Below are positions 22,931 through 32,487 of a DNA stretch of 64,000 nt, piece by piece. The notes under the pieces are model-generated. The model saw only the letters and a program-made list of their open reading frames with translations. It ran no database searches and was not told the DNA's origin. A program made the position numbers and the translations under genes. Each line of letters opens with the position of its first letter. The first letter of the stretch is position 1. Source of the DNA: Prostheceraeus crozeri (Eukaryota > Platyhelminthes > Polycladida > Euryleptidae); contig CAJQUW010009291.1 in NCBI GenBank assembly GCA_907163375.1, positions 196,001 through 260,000 of the forward strand, read 5' to 3'.

Positions 22931-23380
22931 TTATGGCATGTATTTCAAAAGGTCTTCATCGTCAATATCGTCCCAGAGTCTGGCTTCACATAGATCACAA
23001 AAACAGTTCACTTGCTTTAATCGTTCTTCCACTGCGAGCCTCACTTTGTCGATATACTCCCACTCCGCCATAGTTCGTGGCTGGGAGTTAGGGGTGTACC
23101 ACTCCCATAATTGGTGGAGGAATTTCGTGCTGGTGATCTCCATCACATTGTCAGTATCGTACTGGAGATACTTCCACCTCACGCCTGTTAAGTCGGGACA
23201 CTCCTTCTCACATACACTCTCCTCTTCCTCGTCCGCTGGTAATGATAACTTTCTGATATTGTCCAGTCGGTACACCTTCTCTACCTTCCCCTTCGTTGGA
23301 GCGTTTGGTGCAACGAGCGCCTTTGGTGTTGAGCATGGAGAAGAGAATTTTGTGTTTGGTGTTGTCGGAGGGCTTGTCAT
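22931..23380 (-). CDS. Unknown protein divergent from PolB
   Basis: 149 residues if started at the ATG at 23380, which opens a Thr/Pro/Ser-rich leader; a longer frame extends to 23488. The protein has an acidic EEEES segment, a WYTP motif, and a C-terminal CFCDLCEARL that might bind metal. It is transcribed away from PolB, and a short shared promoter region lies between the two. No family is recognised. Confidence 0.55.
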   Translation of the reverse strand: MTSPPTTPNTKFSSPCSTPKALVAPNAPTKGKVEKVYRLDNIRKLSLPADEEEESVCEKECPDLTGVRWKYLQYDTDNVMEITSTKFLHQLWEWYTPNSQPRTMAEWEYIDKVRLAVEERLKQVNCFCDLCEARLWDDIDDEDLLKYMP

Positions 23381-23477
23381 GTTGACTGTGAATAATGACT
23401 TTGAAATGTTTTCTAATTCTGAAGTATCAACAAGCAACCAATCAGAATGAACAGCCAATGAATGATGAATATGAAAG

Positions 23478-23510
23478 TATATATGCAAAGTGACATTCGT
23501 GTCATTTCAC
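23478..23510 (+). promoter_or_regulatory. Promoter of element B PolB
   Basis: TATATAT at 23478-23484 is followed by TCATTTCACTC at 23502-23512. The ATG is at 23614. Confidence 0.55.
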
Positions 23511-23613
23511 TCTGTCTTTGAGACGTATAAGTGAACTGCTCTCTCGTGAATTCCAAATTTGAGTGAAGTCTCTATCTTGTTGAAGTATCAACCTTAAACA
23601 TAATTTCGTTCAA

Positions 23614-26600
23614 ATGGTAAGTTGAAAATTTCTTCACTCATCTCCCTCAAACGTGTGGCTAATAGCATCTTCCTCAATTTCAGGCATCAACTTCATCACC
23701 AACGCCCTCCCTTCTCGAGGAAAGTTTAGAGTTGTTGAGTCAAGGTAGGTTGTAACAATACACTGAGACTTGAACAGAGATGATAGAATGATTTCTCTTT
23801 CAGGTGATACCAGTCCCATCTCGAGCGAGTCCATGTCAACATTGTCGCGGGAATGCAACGATCGGGAATGTGCTGACTGTGGGCACATCTTCACGAGGAA
23901 GCGTGATCTCGTCCGACACATCAAGCGAGGTGTTTGTAGACCTAAGTCAGCATCAATCTCCGAAGGTGGGGATGATTCTGTTAACGATGTCTCCTTTTCT
24001 TGCGATTTATGCATTCAGTCTTTTGAGTCACATTTTGAACTATCTTCACATAGACTTCGACATACACACAGTGACGATAGTTATACTAACAGCGCCTCCT
24101 CTATCCGACTCTCTGAAGTGTCGATAAATAATTTAGTGAGGAACTACCAGATGGAATCCTCAGAAACCATTACTGACTTTGAAGAATGGTTTCATCAAAA
24201 TTCATCTTTGATTGGTGCGCTCTTCAACAATTTAGCCAATTTTAGAATGAAGGCGCTCATCTATCTCAAAATAAAATATGCAAAAATCGACCACCATACT
24301 GGTCAAATAGTAGAGAGGTTGGAGTTTCACATACCCTCCTCTCCTGCAACCGAAGTTGTAGACTGCGAGTCTTGGATAAATTTTCATATCCAAGGGTTAA
24401 AATCAAACATAGATAAATTTAACGAGCGTGATAGTGGACTCGTTTTTGATGGTATTGAGACCGCCATGATTAAAATCACTTTATTAGAGAACTACTCTGG
24501 ACGAGGCTCCTTTAAACTTCCGAAAAATTTAAGAAATAAAGCAGCGGTCATCATTTCTGTAGGATGCGAATCGCACTGTTTTAAGTATGCCGTCCTCTCC
24601 ATTCTCCACTATAATGATGTACAGAATAGCCGATACCGCAAGAGTAAGTATCAACAGTGGGAGAATGAATTAAAGTTTGATGACTGCAATAGTGAAGATA
24701 TGAAAATTAAAGATATAGAAAAATTTGAAAAATTGAACAACATCAAAATAGTTCTCCATGTTTGGGAAAAGGGATTGAAGGGTGTGCGCTACAACTCGCG
24801 TTCGAGTTGTTATGAACGTACAGTAAACCTGTTATTAGTAAGACAGGATGATAGTGAGGAATGGCACTACTGCGGTATTCCCAAAATTTCTCGCTTATAC
24901 CACCACCTAAGAAATTCTAGCTCATCAGAGATTTATTACTGTGACAGATGCATTCGCAACTTTAGGAGTAAAAATAAATTTGAAACTCATTACGAATGGT
25001 GTAAGCGAGGTAAACTACAAATGGAGCGCATGCCCAAAGATAAGGAGTTTTCATATAGAGAGAATGGCGATGAACTAAGTCCTCTTCGTGTCATCTATGC
25101 TGACATCGAATGCTATATCGATGATATCATCCACAAGCCAGCAGCCATATCCTGCTATGAAGTATGGCATGACCATTTCCAAAATAGAAAAAATAAAATG
25201 CACGTTTGGCAAGGTGAGGATTGTATTTACCAATTCCTACGATTCCTCGAACAGGCTGTAAAATTTCAACAAAAGTATGATGGTGAACTCTATCGCAGAT
25301 CATTGCATATGACAGCAGATGATCAAGTAAAATTTGATAGTTGCAACGTTTGCCCCAAATGTAGGAAAACATTTGATGATGATAAGATTAAGAAAGTGCG
25401 CGACCATGATCACATCACTGGTAAATTTAGAAACGCACTATGTTCAAAATGCAATTTTTCACTTAGGATGAAACGGCGTACATTACCCGTCATTTTCCAT
25501 AATTTCAAGGGCTACGACAGCCATATGATAATAAAAGGAGGTTTAGGTCAAATGAAAGGGTGGAAGCTTGATGTAATAGCACAAACGAGAGAGAAGTTTA
25601 TGGCCATGACAGCAAAAGTGCCTGTCGATAAAACTAAAGAAAATAAGACGGTCTATTTTGATATAAAATTTTTAGATTACTACCAATTTATGACTGCATC
25701 ACTGGCCTCTCTCGTACAAAATCTAAAGTCTCTTCCACTAACACAAAATCTTAAGAAACAATATCCAAATCTAACCGATGAAGTCATCACACGGAAAGGA
25801 GTCTTTCCATATGCATATTTTGATGCGATTAATAAACTCGGCGAGACTTCTCTTCCGCCCATAGATAAATTTAAAAATGATTTGAGCGGTGCAGAATGTA
25901 AGACCGAAGATTATGATCATGCACAAGATGCATGGATAAAATTTGACTGCCATACATTTGGCGAATATATGATTGCCTACCTTAAGTTAGATGTATTTTT
26001 GCTGGCTGATGTATTTCAGGAGTTTCGACGAGTGGCATTAGAAGAAGATAAGTTAGATCCCGTCCACTTTGTCAGTCTGCCAGCCATGTCATTTAAGTCT
26101 GCTTTTAAAATGACTGGTGAGACCATTCATCTCTTACAAGATCCAGAGATGTATAATTTATTTGAGCGAGGAATTCGCGGTGGTCTCACATTTGTAAATA
26201 AACATAGGTTAAAATCAAAACTAGTAGGCGATGATCAGACTCATCTTAAGTATTATGACCAAAATAATTTATATGGTAGTTCACTATCCAAACTATGCTA
26301 ACTAATGGGTAGATTGGCTAATCACTATTGGGTAGATTGGCCCTCACTTTGAGTTTAGCTGGTTAGATGATAGTGAAATTCAGCATCTCTCCAACCCTTC
26401 TAACATACTAGCAATTCCAGATGAAGGTGATTGGGGATATTATTTTGAGATAGATCTAATCTATCCAAATAACATTAAACACAAAACCGTAGATTTTCCA
26501 CTCGCACCCGAATCAGGTGAAGTGACCAAAGATATGTTTTCCGACTTTATGAAACAATTTCATAAAGATTTAGAATCATGCGGTCAACCCGACTATAAGC

Positions 26601-27649
26601 CTTGCCGCAAACTTTTACTCACCCAGTATGATAAGGAAAACTATCTAGTCCACTTTAGCATCTTAAAATTTTATTTAGAAATGGGTATGATTTTAAAAAG
26701 AGTTCACCGCATTATTAAATTTAGACAGAAAGCCTTCCTCAAACCATATATTGATAGCAACAGCCAGAAACGTGCACTAGCCCAAAATAATTTTGAAAAA
26801 GATTTTTATAAGTATAACAATAATAGTCTATTTGGTAAGACGATGGAGGATGTTAGAAAACGTGTAAACTATAAACTAGTCAATGATGTTACAAAATTTA
26901 AGAAATTGGTATCATCACCTCTATTCATCGATAGAGACATTATCGATGAGGACCTTGTAGGTGTTAAAATGATAAAATCTGAAGTTGAGTTGTGCAAGCC
27001 CATCTATATTGGTCAAGCTGTACTAGATTACTCTAAGCTTGAAATGTACCAACTCTTTTATAAAATACTAAAACCATGTCCTCTCGTAAAAGAGGTTCGT
27101 TTGTTGGGTGGCGATACAGATAGTTTTTTCTTAGGTATTACCACTCAAAAAGATTTAAATTTCAATGAAGTAGGAAAATCTTTAGAAAGATATTTTGATA
27201 CATCAAATTATCCTACTGATCACCCACTCTACTCCATCAAAAATAAGGCAAAACTTGGCTGCTTTAAGGATGAGACAGCAGGGAAGGAAATAGATGAAAT
27301 GATTCTCCTCCGTCCAAAAATGTACAGTATGAAATTAAAGGATAGCGACGATAGTATTAAGCGTGCTAAAGGCATATCAAGATCATTGGTCTCTAACATG
27401 AAACATAAAAATTTCAGGAAAGCCTATAGAAATAAAAGTATAACGTTTGTCAATATGACAATCTTAAAATCTAAGTCGCATGAGATCAAAACTCATACTT
27501 TTAGGAAACGGGCGCTTTCAGCATGGGAGGATAAGAGGTGCTGGTTAGAACACAACATATCTCTTCCACATGGACATCCTGACACAAACATACCGCCACC
27601 CAAAAGAATTAAACTCACACTACCACATTCAGGAGACGTCTTAGCATAA
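23614..27649 (+). pseudogene. Protein-primed DNA polymerase B (PolB), element B, one break
   Basis: The replicative polymerase of the element. Exons are 23614-23616 (only the ATG), 23684-23744 and 23804 onward, with GTAAGT/TTTCAG and GTAGGT/TTTCAG introns in a consistent phase. Domain order:
- C2H2-like fingers (CADCGHIF, CDLCIQSF)
- the Polinton N-terminal domain (HCFKYAVLSIL)
- a CDRCIRNF finger
- exonuclease DIECYID near 25100
- a Cys/His segment
- motif A region YDQNNLYGS near 26260
- GKTMEDVRKR near 26840
- GGDTDSFF near 27110
The frame stops at TAA 26299-26301. It resumes one frame over by about 26345, after an apparent short insertion holding two copies of GGGTAGATTGGC (26307 and 26330). 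The rest is open, so this is a recent single break. Confidence 0.92.
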
Positions 27650-27828
27650 TCATCCTTAACTTAGTATTTTTATGTTGATTTCTGTAGATAAACATTGCTG
27701 TTTTATGTATCGCATGAGATCGTTTCTTCCTTGTGAATATATGCCTACAGTCAGCCCATTCCCCCTATATCTGTGAAAAGACTTTTTCATATACATATTT
27801 TTATTTCAATAAACATATCACAATGACT

Positions 27829-29378
27829 TCACTTTGTTTTCCGAAACACTAAAGTTACGAGGGATTTAGTATCTTTCACATGGATGCACTCTTGTAAACC
27901 ATTGGTAATTTTGATAGTAATAGAGGGTATAGTTTGTTTGACGACGGGATGATAGAAAATAGATTCAAACATCTTCTCGACTATTCCATATGAAGCGTCT
28001 TTATCATGAATGAAATCACGTAAAATGTATTCTTTTTTCTCACCAACAGAAATAGGTAGATCAAATCACTTTGAATGTAAAGGTGCTGTTCATGTTTATC
28101 AAGTGTCATTGGTGTTTCTATACCAATCGTATGCGCAGCAGCAAACACAGTTTGTAGCATTGAAAAACCAAAGAGTTTTTTCAAATTTTTACTCAATTGA
28201 CATTGAATGTCATCACCCAGTTTCAGAACAACGCGTTGATTTTCAATTGAAAACGAAATGTGGTGTGTCTTTACATCATATTTACTTTTCATCACATGCT
28301 TCAACTTCTGTTGTATATAAGGATTTACTACATGAATGAAGCTTTCAACTGTATGATATAGACGCGGCATTATATTGATAGCAACTTTAGATTCTTCATA
28401 AGACTGGTAAATTTTCTTGATGCGATCGCCATAGATGTCCACCCACCATTCATCATTAACTGAATCAGCTTTAGTGTGATATTCATGAGAAGCATACACC
28501 ACACCGCTTCCAATAATAGGTGTATAATGTCTTACAAAATGATGCAAGGTTGGAGAGAAATAAACTGTAAGTTTGTCATTATATTTCTGAATAACCAACT
28601 TATTTTTGTCCGCCATAATTTTCTCTCCATACTTCTTACCCACAGTCTCATTCCATCGTTTTACTAACTCAATAAGTGATAAAGGTTGAACACCACGCTT
28701 TTTCAAAATGATGCGTTCTTCGCATTCTACAACATCTTCATCAAATATTTTAAATCTATAATGAAATTTGTTGATTCGATTTGAATAAACTTTTTTAACA
28801 TTTGCAGTAGCAATTGACGTTAGATGTAGTCCATGGCCAAAACCAAGATGTGGATAGAATTCATTATCCAACCTCAGTGTAAGACCTTTAGTAAAAGAAT
28901 GAAAGCGGAGGAACTGTCTCCCACTCCAATGATAGATAGTAAACTCATAAGCTTTCTGATTTTTATTCTTCATGATGGAAGTATTACCACTGTTGAATGC
29001 CTTAATAATTTTCTCATTCCCAAATGGTTCATAAGAATCTGATTTTATCTGAATCCATTCATAGTTCCACTTTCCATCTGATGTTAAATTGTATGGGAAC
29101 TGGAATGCATTATTCATCGTTATTCCATCATGGATGCGAGGAGTCAATATCATTTCTTCCAAATCATTCACATTCTGAATATTGCTATCATAGCAAATAC
29201 TAGAAACGCCAACCTCCCATTCACCTTCTAAATGCAGTGGGCGATTTAATTCTACTCGATAGTCTGATGGTTTATTTTTGGGAAATTTATTCATAGAAGC
29301 ATTACTGGGCAAGTAGATTAGAAACGAGTCCTTATTTTCACTTTCCATATTATTCACATTGGAAAAATATATTAGCAT
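27829..29378 (-). pseudogene. Penton-like minor capsid candidate, copy 1, frameshifted near its end
   Basis: A paralogue of the next gene. Its N-terminus has IYLPSNASMNKFPKN and EGEWEVGVS, a signature widespread in Polinton proteins annotated as minor capsid or penton-like. The best start is the ATG at 29348. Near 28050 the frame shifts by one; the original C-terminal about 65 residues continue in another frame to TGA at 27829-27831 and end in the same VTLVFR-type strand as its paralogue (ITLHFR). It was therefore intact until recently. The fold assignment (jelly roll) is inference. Confidence 0.65.
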
Positions 29379-29387
29379 ACTTTTGCA

Positions 29388-30785
29388 TTAACTCTTCATT
29401 CGGAAATGGAGTGTGATACTTGTCACAGCATCTTTATGAAAAGGAATCAACGCACCAGCATCGTCATAAATGGCAATATCAATTTGTGGGATGTAGTTTG
29501 ATTTCAGCTTTGTATAATGCACTTTCTTGAAAGTATGCTCAGATAAAATACTGCAGCTTTTTGGCTGGTATGGTATCATTGCTAGCAATGGAGCTTCAAC
29601 ATCTCCCACACGTACATCTTCACCAATATTGGAATATATCTGAAAATAGTTAATACGACGCGATAGCGACATGTCTGCGCTAGCTTTGGTTACAGTACCA
29701 CTTTTAAAGATATTTTGATCAAAACCCAAAATGTCCATTAGAGTTTTATCCATAATTAGTTCAATACCTTTTCCACTTATAGTGAGAGACAAAGTACCTT
29801 CTTTTTCAGAAAATGAAATATGTTGCTCATTAATCACTTCATTTAAATAATCTACAACCAATTTAACCGAAGTAATAATGCGAGGCATCAACACTCTTGT
29901 TTCATGTAAGATACCACCTAAAGTCTCTACACACTTTCTGTATAAAGATACGGTCCATTCTGTATCAAATTGATTTGGCCTTTCACATGGTAAATGTTGC
30001 ATATCAGATTTTCCATGAACAGCTGCAGAACGATGTCGCAAGAACTGATGAAAATCTTTTGAACAAACTAATACTAGATCATCATCATTTAATTTACTTA
30101 TTGCAATATGATTAGATGATTTGATATAAGTCAATGTTGCCACTTGTTTACCATCAACTCGAAGGAGATAATTAAATTTCTTCAATAATGTTTCAGGAGT
30201 CATGTTTGTCTTTCTTGGCTTAATCACAATCTTCTTCACCAACGTCTTCTCATTTCTTGGAATAAGATCTACATAATAAGCTTCCTCTCGATATATTAAC
30301 TGTTTATGACCACTTATGTGGTAATTAACATTAAAATTATCATAGCTTGTTAAGGCGCTAGCGAGGTAACCTAAATCATTTCTTAAACTTGGACTTAAAC
30401 CAACAATCCAATCTTTCTCAACTACATGATGTACATAATTATAATCATCATTGTGCGGAGTAAATTGGACAATATGTTTACTCGCTTTATTCAAGAAATC
30501 ATATATAAACTTTTTACATGATAAGAGATCTTTCTTTGGCCACTGTGGAATGTATACTCGGCACCCCTTTTCACATTGGTAAGCAGCTGTACGTCTCATA
30601 TTAATAGTCATCACCTCATGATCAAAAGTATAGACACAGTTGCTATAAACAAGTTGAGTGACACCCACTTCCCAATTTCCATTTAGCTGTTGTGCATGAT
30701 CAATGGGAGTAGAAAAGAGTGCGGCTCGATTACTAGCAAATCTCTTTGTAGCCGCATTGCTAAGCAAAATATGATAAAACGACAT
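29388..30785 (-). CDS. Penton-like minor capsid candidate, copy 2
   Basis: 465 residues, intact. It begins FYHILLSNAATKRF and GNWEVGVTQLVY, and ends with APLLAMIPYQP followed by a beta-rich IDIAIYDDAGALIPF...ITLHFR. This layout, a conserved N-terminal strand pair plus a C-terminal beta sandwich, recurs in Polinton capsid-cluster proteins. It is nine bases upstream of its paralogue and probably co-expressed. Two copies suggest two vertex proteins or a heteromer. The capsid role is inferred from family context. Confidence 0.65.
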   Translation of the reverse strand: MSFYHILLSNAATKRFASNRAALFSTPIDHAQQLNGNWEVGVTQLVYSNCVYTFDHEVMTINMRRTAAYQCEKGCRVYIPQWPKKDLLSCKKFIYDFLNKASKHIVQFTPHNDDYNYVHHVVEKDWIVGLSPSLRNDLGYLASALTSYDNFNVNYHISGHKQLIYREEAYYVDLIPRNEKTLVKKIVIKPRKTNMTPETLLKKFNYLLRVDGKQVATLTYIKSSNHIAISKLNDDDLVLVCSKDFHQFLRHRSAAVHGKSDMQHLPCERPNQFDTEWTVSLYRKCVETLGGILHETRVLMPRIITSVKLVVDYLNEVINEQHISFSEKEGTLSLTISGKGIELIMDKTLMDILGFDQNIFKSGTVTKASADMSLSRRINYFQIYSNIGEDVRVGDVEAPLLAMIPYQPKSCSILSEHTFKKVHYTKLKSNYIPQIDIAIYDDAGALIPFHKDAVTSITLHFRMKS

Positions 30786-30820
30786 TTTGATATTGCTGAT
30801 CTGCGGCTTTGCATAACATC

Positions 30821-31135
30821 ATGAAGACTTGGATTTTGGACTCTCTACAATATATCAGAGTTGATCGTGATGGAAACGTACATTTCAAAAATTCTCATGG
30901 TCATACATCAAGAGGTATTACATTAACATGGCGACAATTTGTCAACCTCAATGATATCATGAGGGATTTGGAATATTTTGAAACATTAAGATTCATCTCC
31001 TTGGGTGATCAAGTTTGGCTTCAACATTACAGAAATGAAATTCAAATCTGCCATTCTCATTCCGCAAACTGTTTCTCATTTCGCAAATACAATTGGGAGA
31101 AGTATAGAATCAGACATGACTACCACGCATCATGA
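30821..31135 (+). CDS. PC4-like protein 1 (transcription coactivator/ssDNA-binding candidate)
   Basis: 104 residues from the ATG at 30821. The first half has NVHFK, then SRGITLTWRQFVNL, which follows the PC4/Sub1 pattern of a beta sheet with basic edge, a KGISL-type turn and a helix. The second half repeats a similar theme (ISLGDQVWL, EIQICHS, NWEKY). PC4 proteins bind melted promoter DNA and help initiation. The stop overlaps the next ATG as ATGA (31132-31135), so the two ORFs may be translationally coupled. The family call is from pattern, not a search. Confidence 0.5.
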   Translation: MKTWILDSLQYIRVDRDGNVHFKNSHGHTSRGITLTWRQFVNLNDIMRDLEYFETLRFISLGDQVWLQHYRNEIQICHSHSANCFSFRKYNWEKYRIRHDYHAS

Positions 31136-31782
31136 GTTGGAAATTAGATTCCCTACAACGTATTGAAACGGATCATGATCGAAACGTCTATTTCAAAGAT
31201 TCAACTGGAAATGTGAGAAGAGAGTTTGCTTTATCTTATCGTCATTTTCAATCTCTACATCATATCATGAAGGACTTGAAATACTTCTATATGAAAAGAC
31301 ATTCACGTATTGGAAATCGCATCTGGCTGCGCGTCAACAATCGGCGAATTCAACTCTATCATTCCCAACTTCATACTAACTTCACATTTCATCACGGTAG
31401 TTGGGAAAAGTATAAAAGGAAGGTACATCGCTCAATTTACTCATTCTTTCATCATGAAGCGCCATCGCTACACCATCGTCAACATTCTCCGTCGCTTCAG
31501 ACTCTACACCAAAATCGATCTCACAACATTACACCAATACCTTCCAAACAGCAAGTATTACCCGGGCCGACCTCAAATGTTAGTGGTGAAGATGAACAAT
31601 TCACGGAATCTTCAACTCTTCCCAAATGGGACTGTACAGATTCTCGGCGCCCTTTCTCATTCATCGGCGCAGTCAATGCGCTTAGAGCTACAAAGACTAC
31701 TACGTCGGATATGGAAGAGGGAGAGGTGTGTGATGTCGAATCTGACTGTGGACAATATGGTGATCTCTACTCAATTGAGTGA
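31132..31782 (+). CDS. PC4-like protein 2 with a long tail overlapping the TBP-like gene
   Basis: 216 residues. Residues 1-100 are a paralogue of the upstream ORF (SWKLDSLQRIETD, EFALSYRHFQSLHHIMKDL, RIGNRIWLRV, SWEKYKRKVH). After that comes a His/Ser/Pro-rich tail with RRPFSFIGAVNALRATK and an acidic end. From 31454 the tail is read on the same DNA as the TBP-like gene in another frame. A comparable tail frame is open in element A. The tail could be real dual coding or an accident of conserved TBP codons. Confidence 0.5.
   Translation: MSWKLDSLQRIETDHDRNVYFKDSTGNVRREFALSYRHFQSLHHIMKDLKYFYMKRHSRIGNRIWLRVNNRRIQLYHSQLHTNFTFHHGSWEKYKRKVHRSIYSFFHHEAPSLHHRQHSPSLQTLHQNRSHNITPIPSKQQVLPGPTSNVSGEDEQFTESSTLPKWDCTDSRRPFSFIGAVNALRATKTTTSDMEEGEVCDVESDCGQYGDLYSIE
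31411..31446 (+). promoter_or_regulatory. Embedded core promoter of the TBP-like gene
   Basis: TATAAAAG at 31411-31418, on PC4-like codons for Tyr-Lys-Arg; TCATTC initiator at 31441-31446; spacing to the initiator A is 32. The ATG follows at 31454. Element A has the same arrangement at 2470/2502. Confidence 0.7.
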
Positions 31783-31999
31783 CAGTCTATCATTTTTGAA
31801 GATTCGTACCAGCAGTTACAATTTGTGTTATGAACCCGAACTTTTTCCTGCAGCTCTCATTAGTTGTTGGTTACCTGTGCATGTGGCAATCTTTCATAAT
31901 AGTAAAGTGATCATTACTGGACTAAAATCTCATGTACAAGCAAATGTGATCCTAGACTATCTCATTGAGTATGTACGTACCCAGCGGATTGTAAAATAA
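31454..31999 (+). CDS. TBP-like protein (TATA-binding protein family), intact
   Basis: 181 residues from the ATG at 31454, the size of a bare TBP core. Repeat 1 (about residues 35-90) has GRPQMLVVKM and NLQLFPNGTVQILG. Repeat 2 (about 100-175) has LTVDNMVIS, YEPELFPAALI and VAIFHNSKVIITGLK. These parallel the TBP signatures QNMV, YEPELFP.LI and IF.SGK...TG.K. Three of the four positions holding the DNA-kinking phenylalanines of TBP appear as Phe; the first in repeat 1 does not. A longer in-frame extension to 31310 is unlikely, because the TATA box lies inside it. TBP nucleates preinitiation complexes, so the protein may direct transcription of the element's own TATA promoters. Confidence 0.75.
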   Translation: MKRHRYTIVNILRRFRLYTKIDLTTLHQYLPNSKYYPGRPQMLVVKMNNSRNLQLFPNGTVQILGALSHSSAQSMRLELQRLLRRIWKRERCVMSNLTVDNMVISTQLSDSLSFLKIRTSSYNLCYEPELFPAALISCWLPVHVAIFHNSKVIITGLKSHVQANVILDYLIEYVRTQRIVK

Positions 32000-32025
32000 A
32001 AAACAATTTTTCCAACATGATGTTT

Positions 32026-32487
32026 TTATTTCAAATCATGATAGAACTTACAAATCATTTTTTCATTAGAGGATGGATTACATGAAAAGTTTTGAATAAC
32101 AGATGCAAATCGAGATACATGTAAACGTTTTAAGATGAAGTACAGTACAAAAGCACCACACGTTGATGAAAGTGGATGTTGTAGTATGCGTTCATTTCGC
32201 TGATATTGACGCGTATGTTTTCTCAACCACTGCTGTGTTGGTATATTTGGAGGTTGAGCAAGAGAGTCAAATAGTTCACCACGTCGGTCTTCTCCAATAA
32301 AGATCGCTTTCCAATGCTCACCGCCTAAATTCTGCGAATGAGTGTTTAGTACAATAAAGATGGGATAGTGATTTACTGCAGGTGGTAAGGTATCGAGTGA
32401 ATAGACATTATCGAAAGCTTTCAACGTCGCTTCGTCTGCATTATGCTGCACTTTAGTCTTAATATCGTCAGCAGTCAACCAACTCAT
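32026..32487 (-). CDS. Adenain-like cysteine protease (maturation protease)
   Basis: 153 residues with the Ulp1/adenain catalytic layout: His58-Trp59 in GGEHWKAIF, Asp74 in GELFDSL, and Cys110 in SSTCGAFVLYF. In Polintons and adenoviruses this enzyme cleaves capsid and core precursors. Its ATG overlaps the stop of the capsid gene upstream as TAATG, suggesting stop-start translational coupling. Intact. Confidence 0.9.
   Translation of the reverse strand: MSWLTADDIKTKVQHNADEATLKAFDNVYSLDTLPPAVNHYPIFIVLNTHSQNLGGEHWKAIFIGEDRRGELFDSLAQPPNIPTQQWLRKHTRQYQRNERILQHPLSSTCGAFVLYFILKRLHVSRFASVIQNFSCNPSSNEKMICKFYHDLK

Noticed and set aside
31310-31453. Longer start for the TBP-like protein
   Set aside because: The TATA box and initiator lie inside this extension, and element A starts at the equivalent of 31454.
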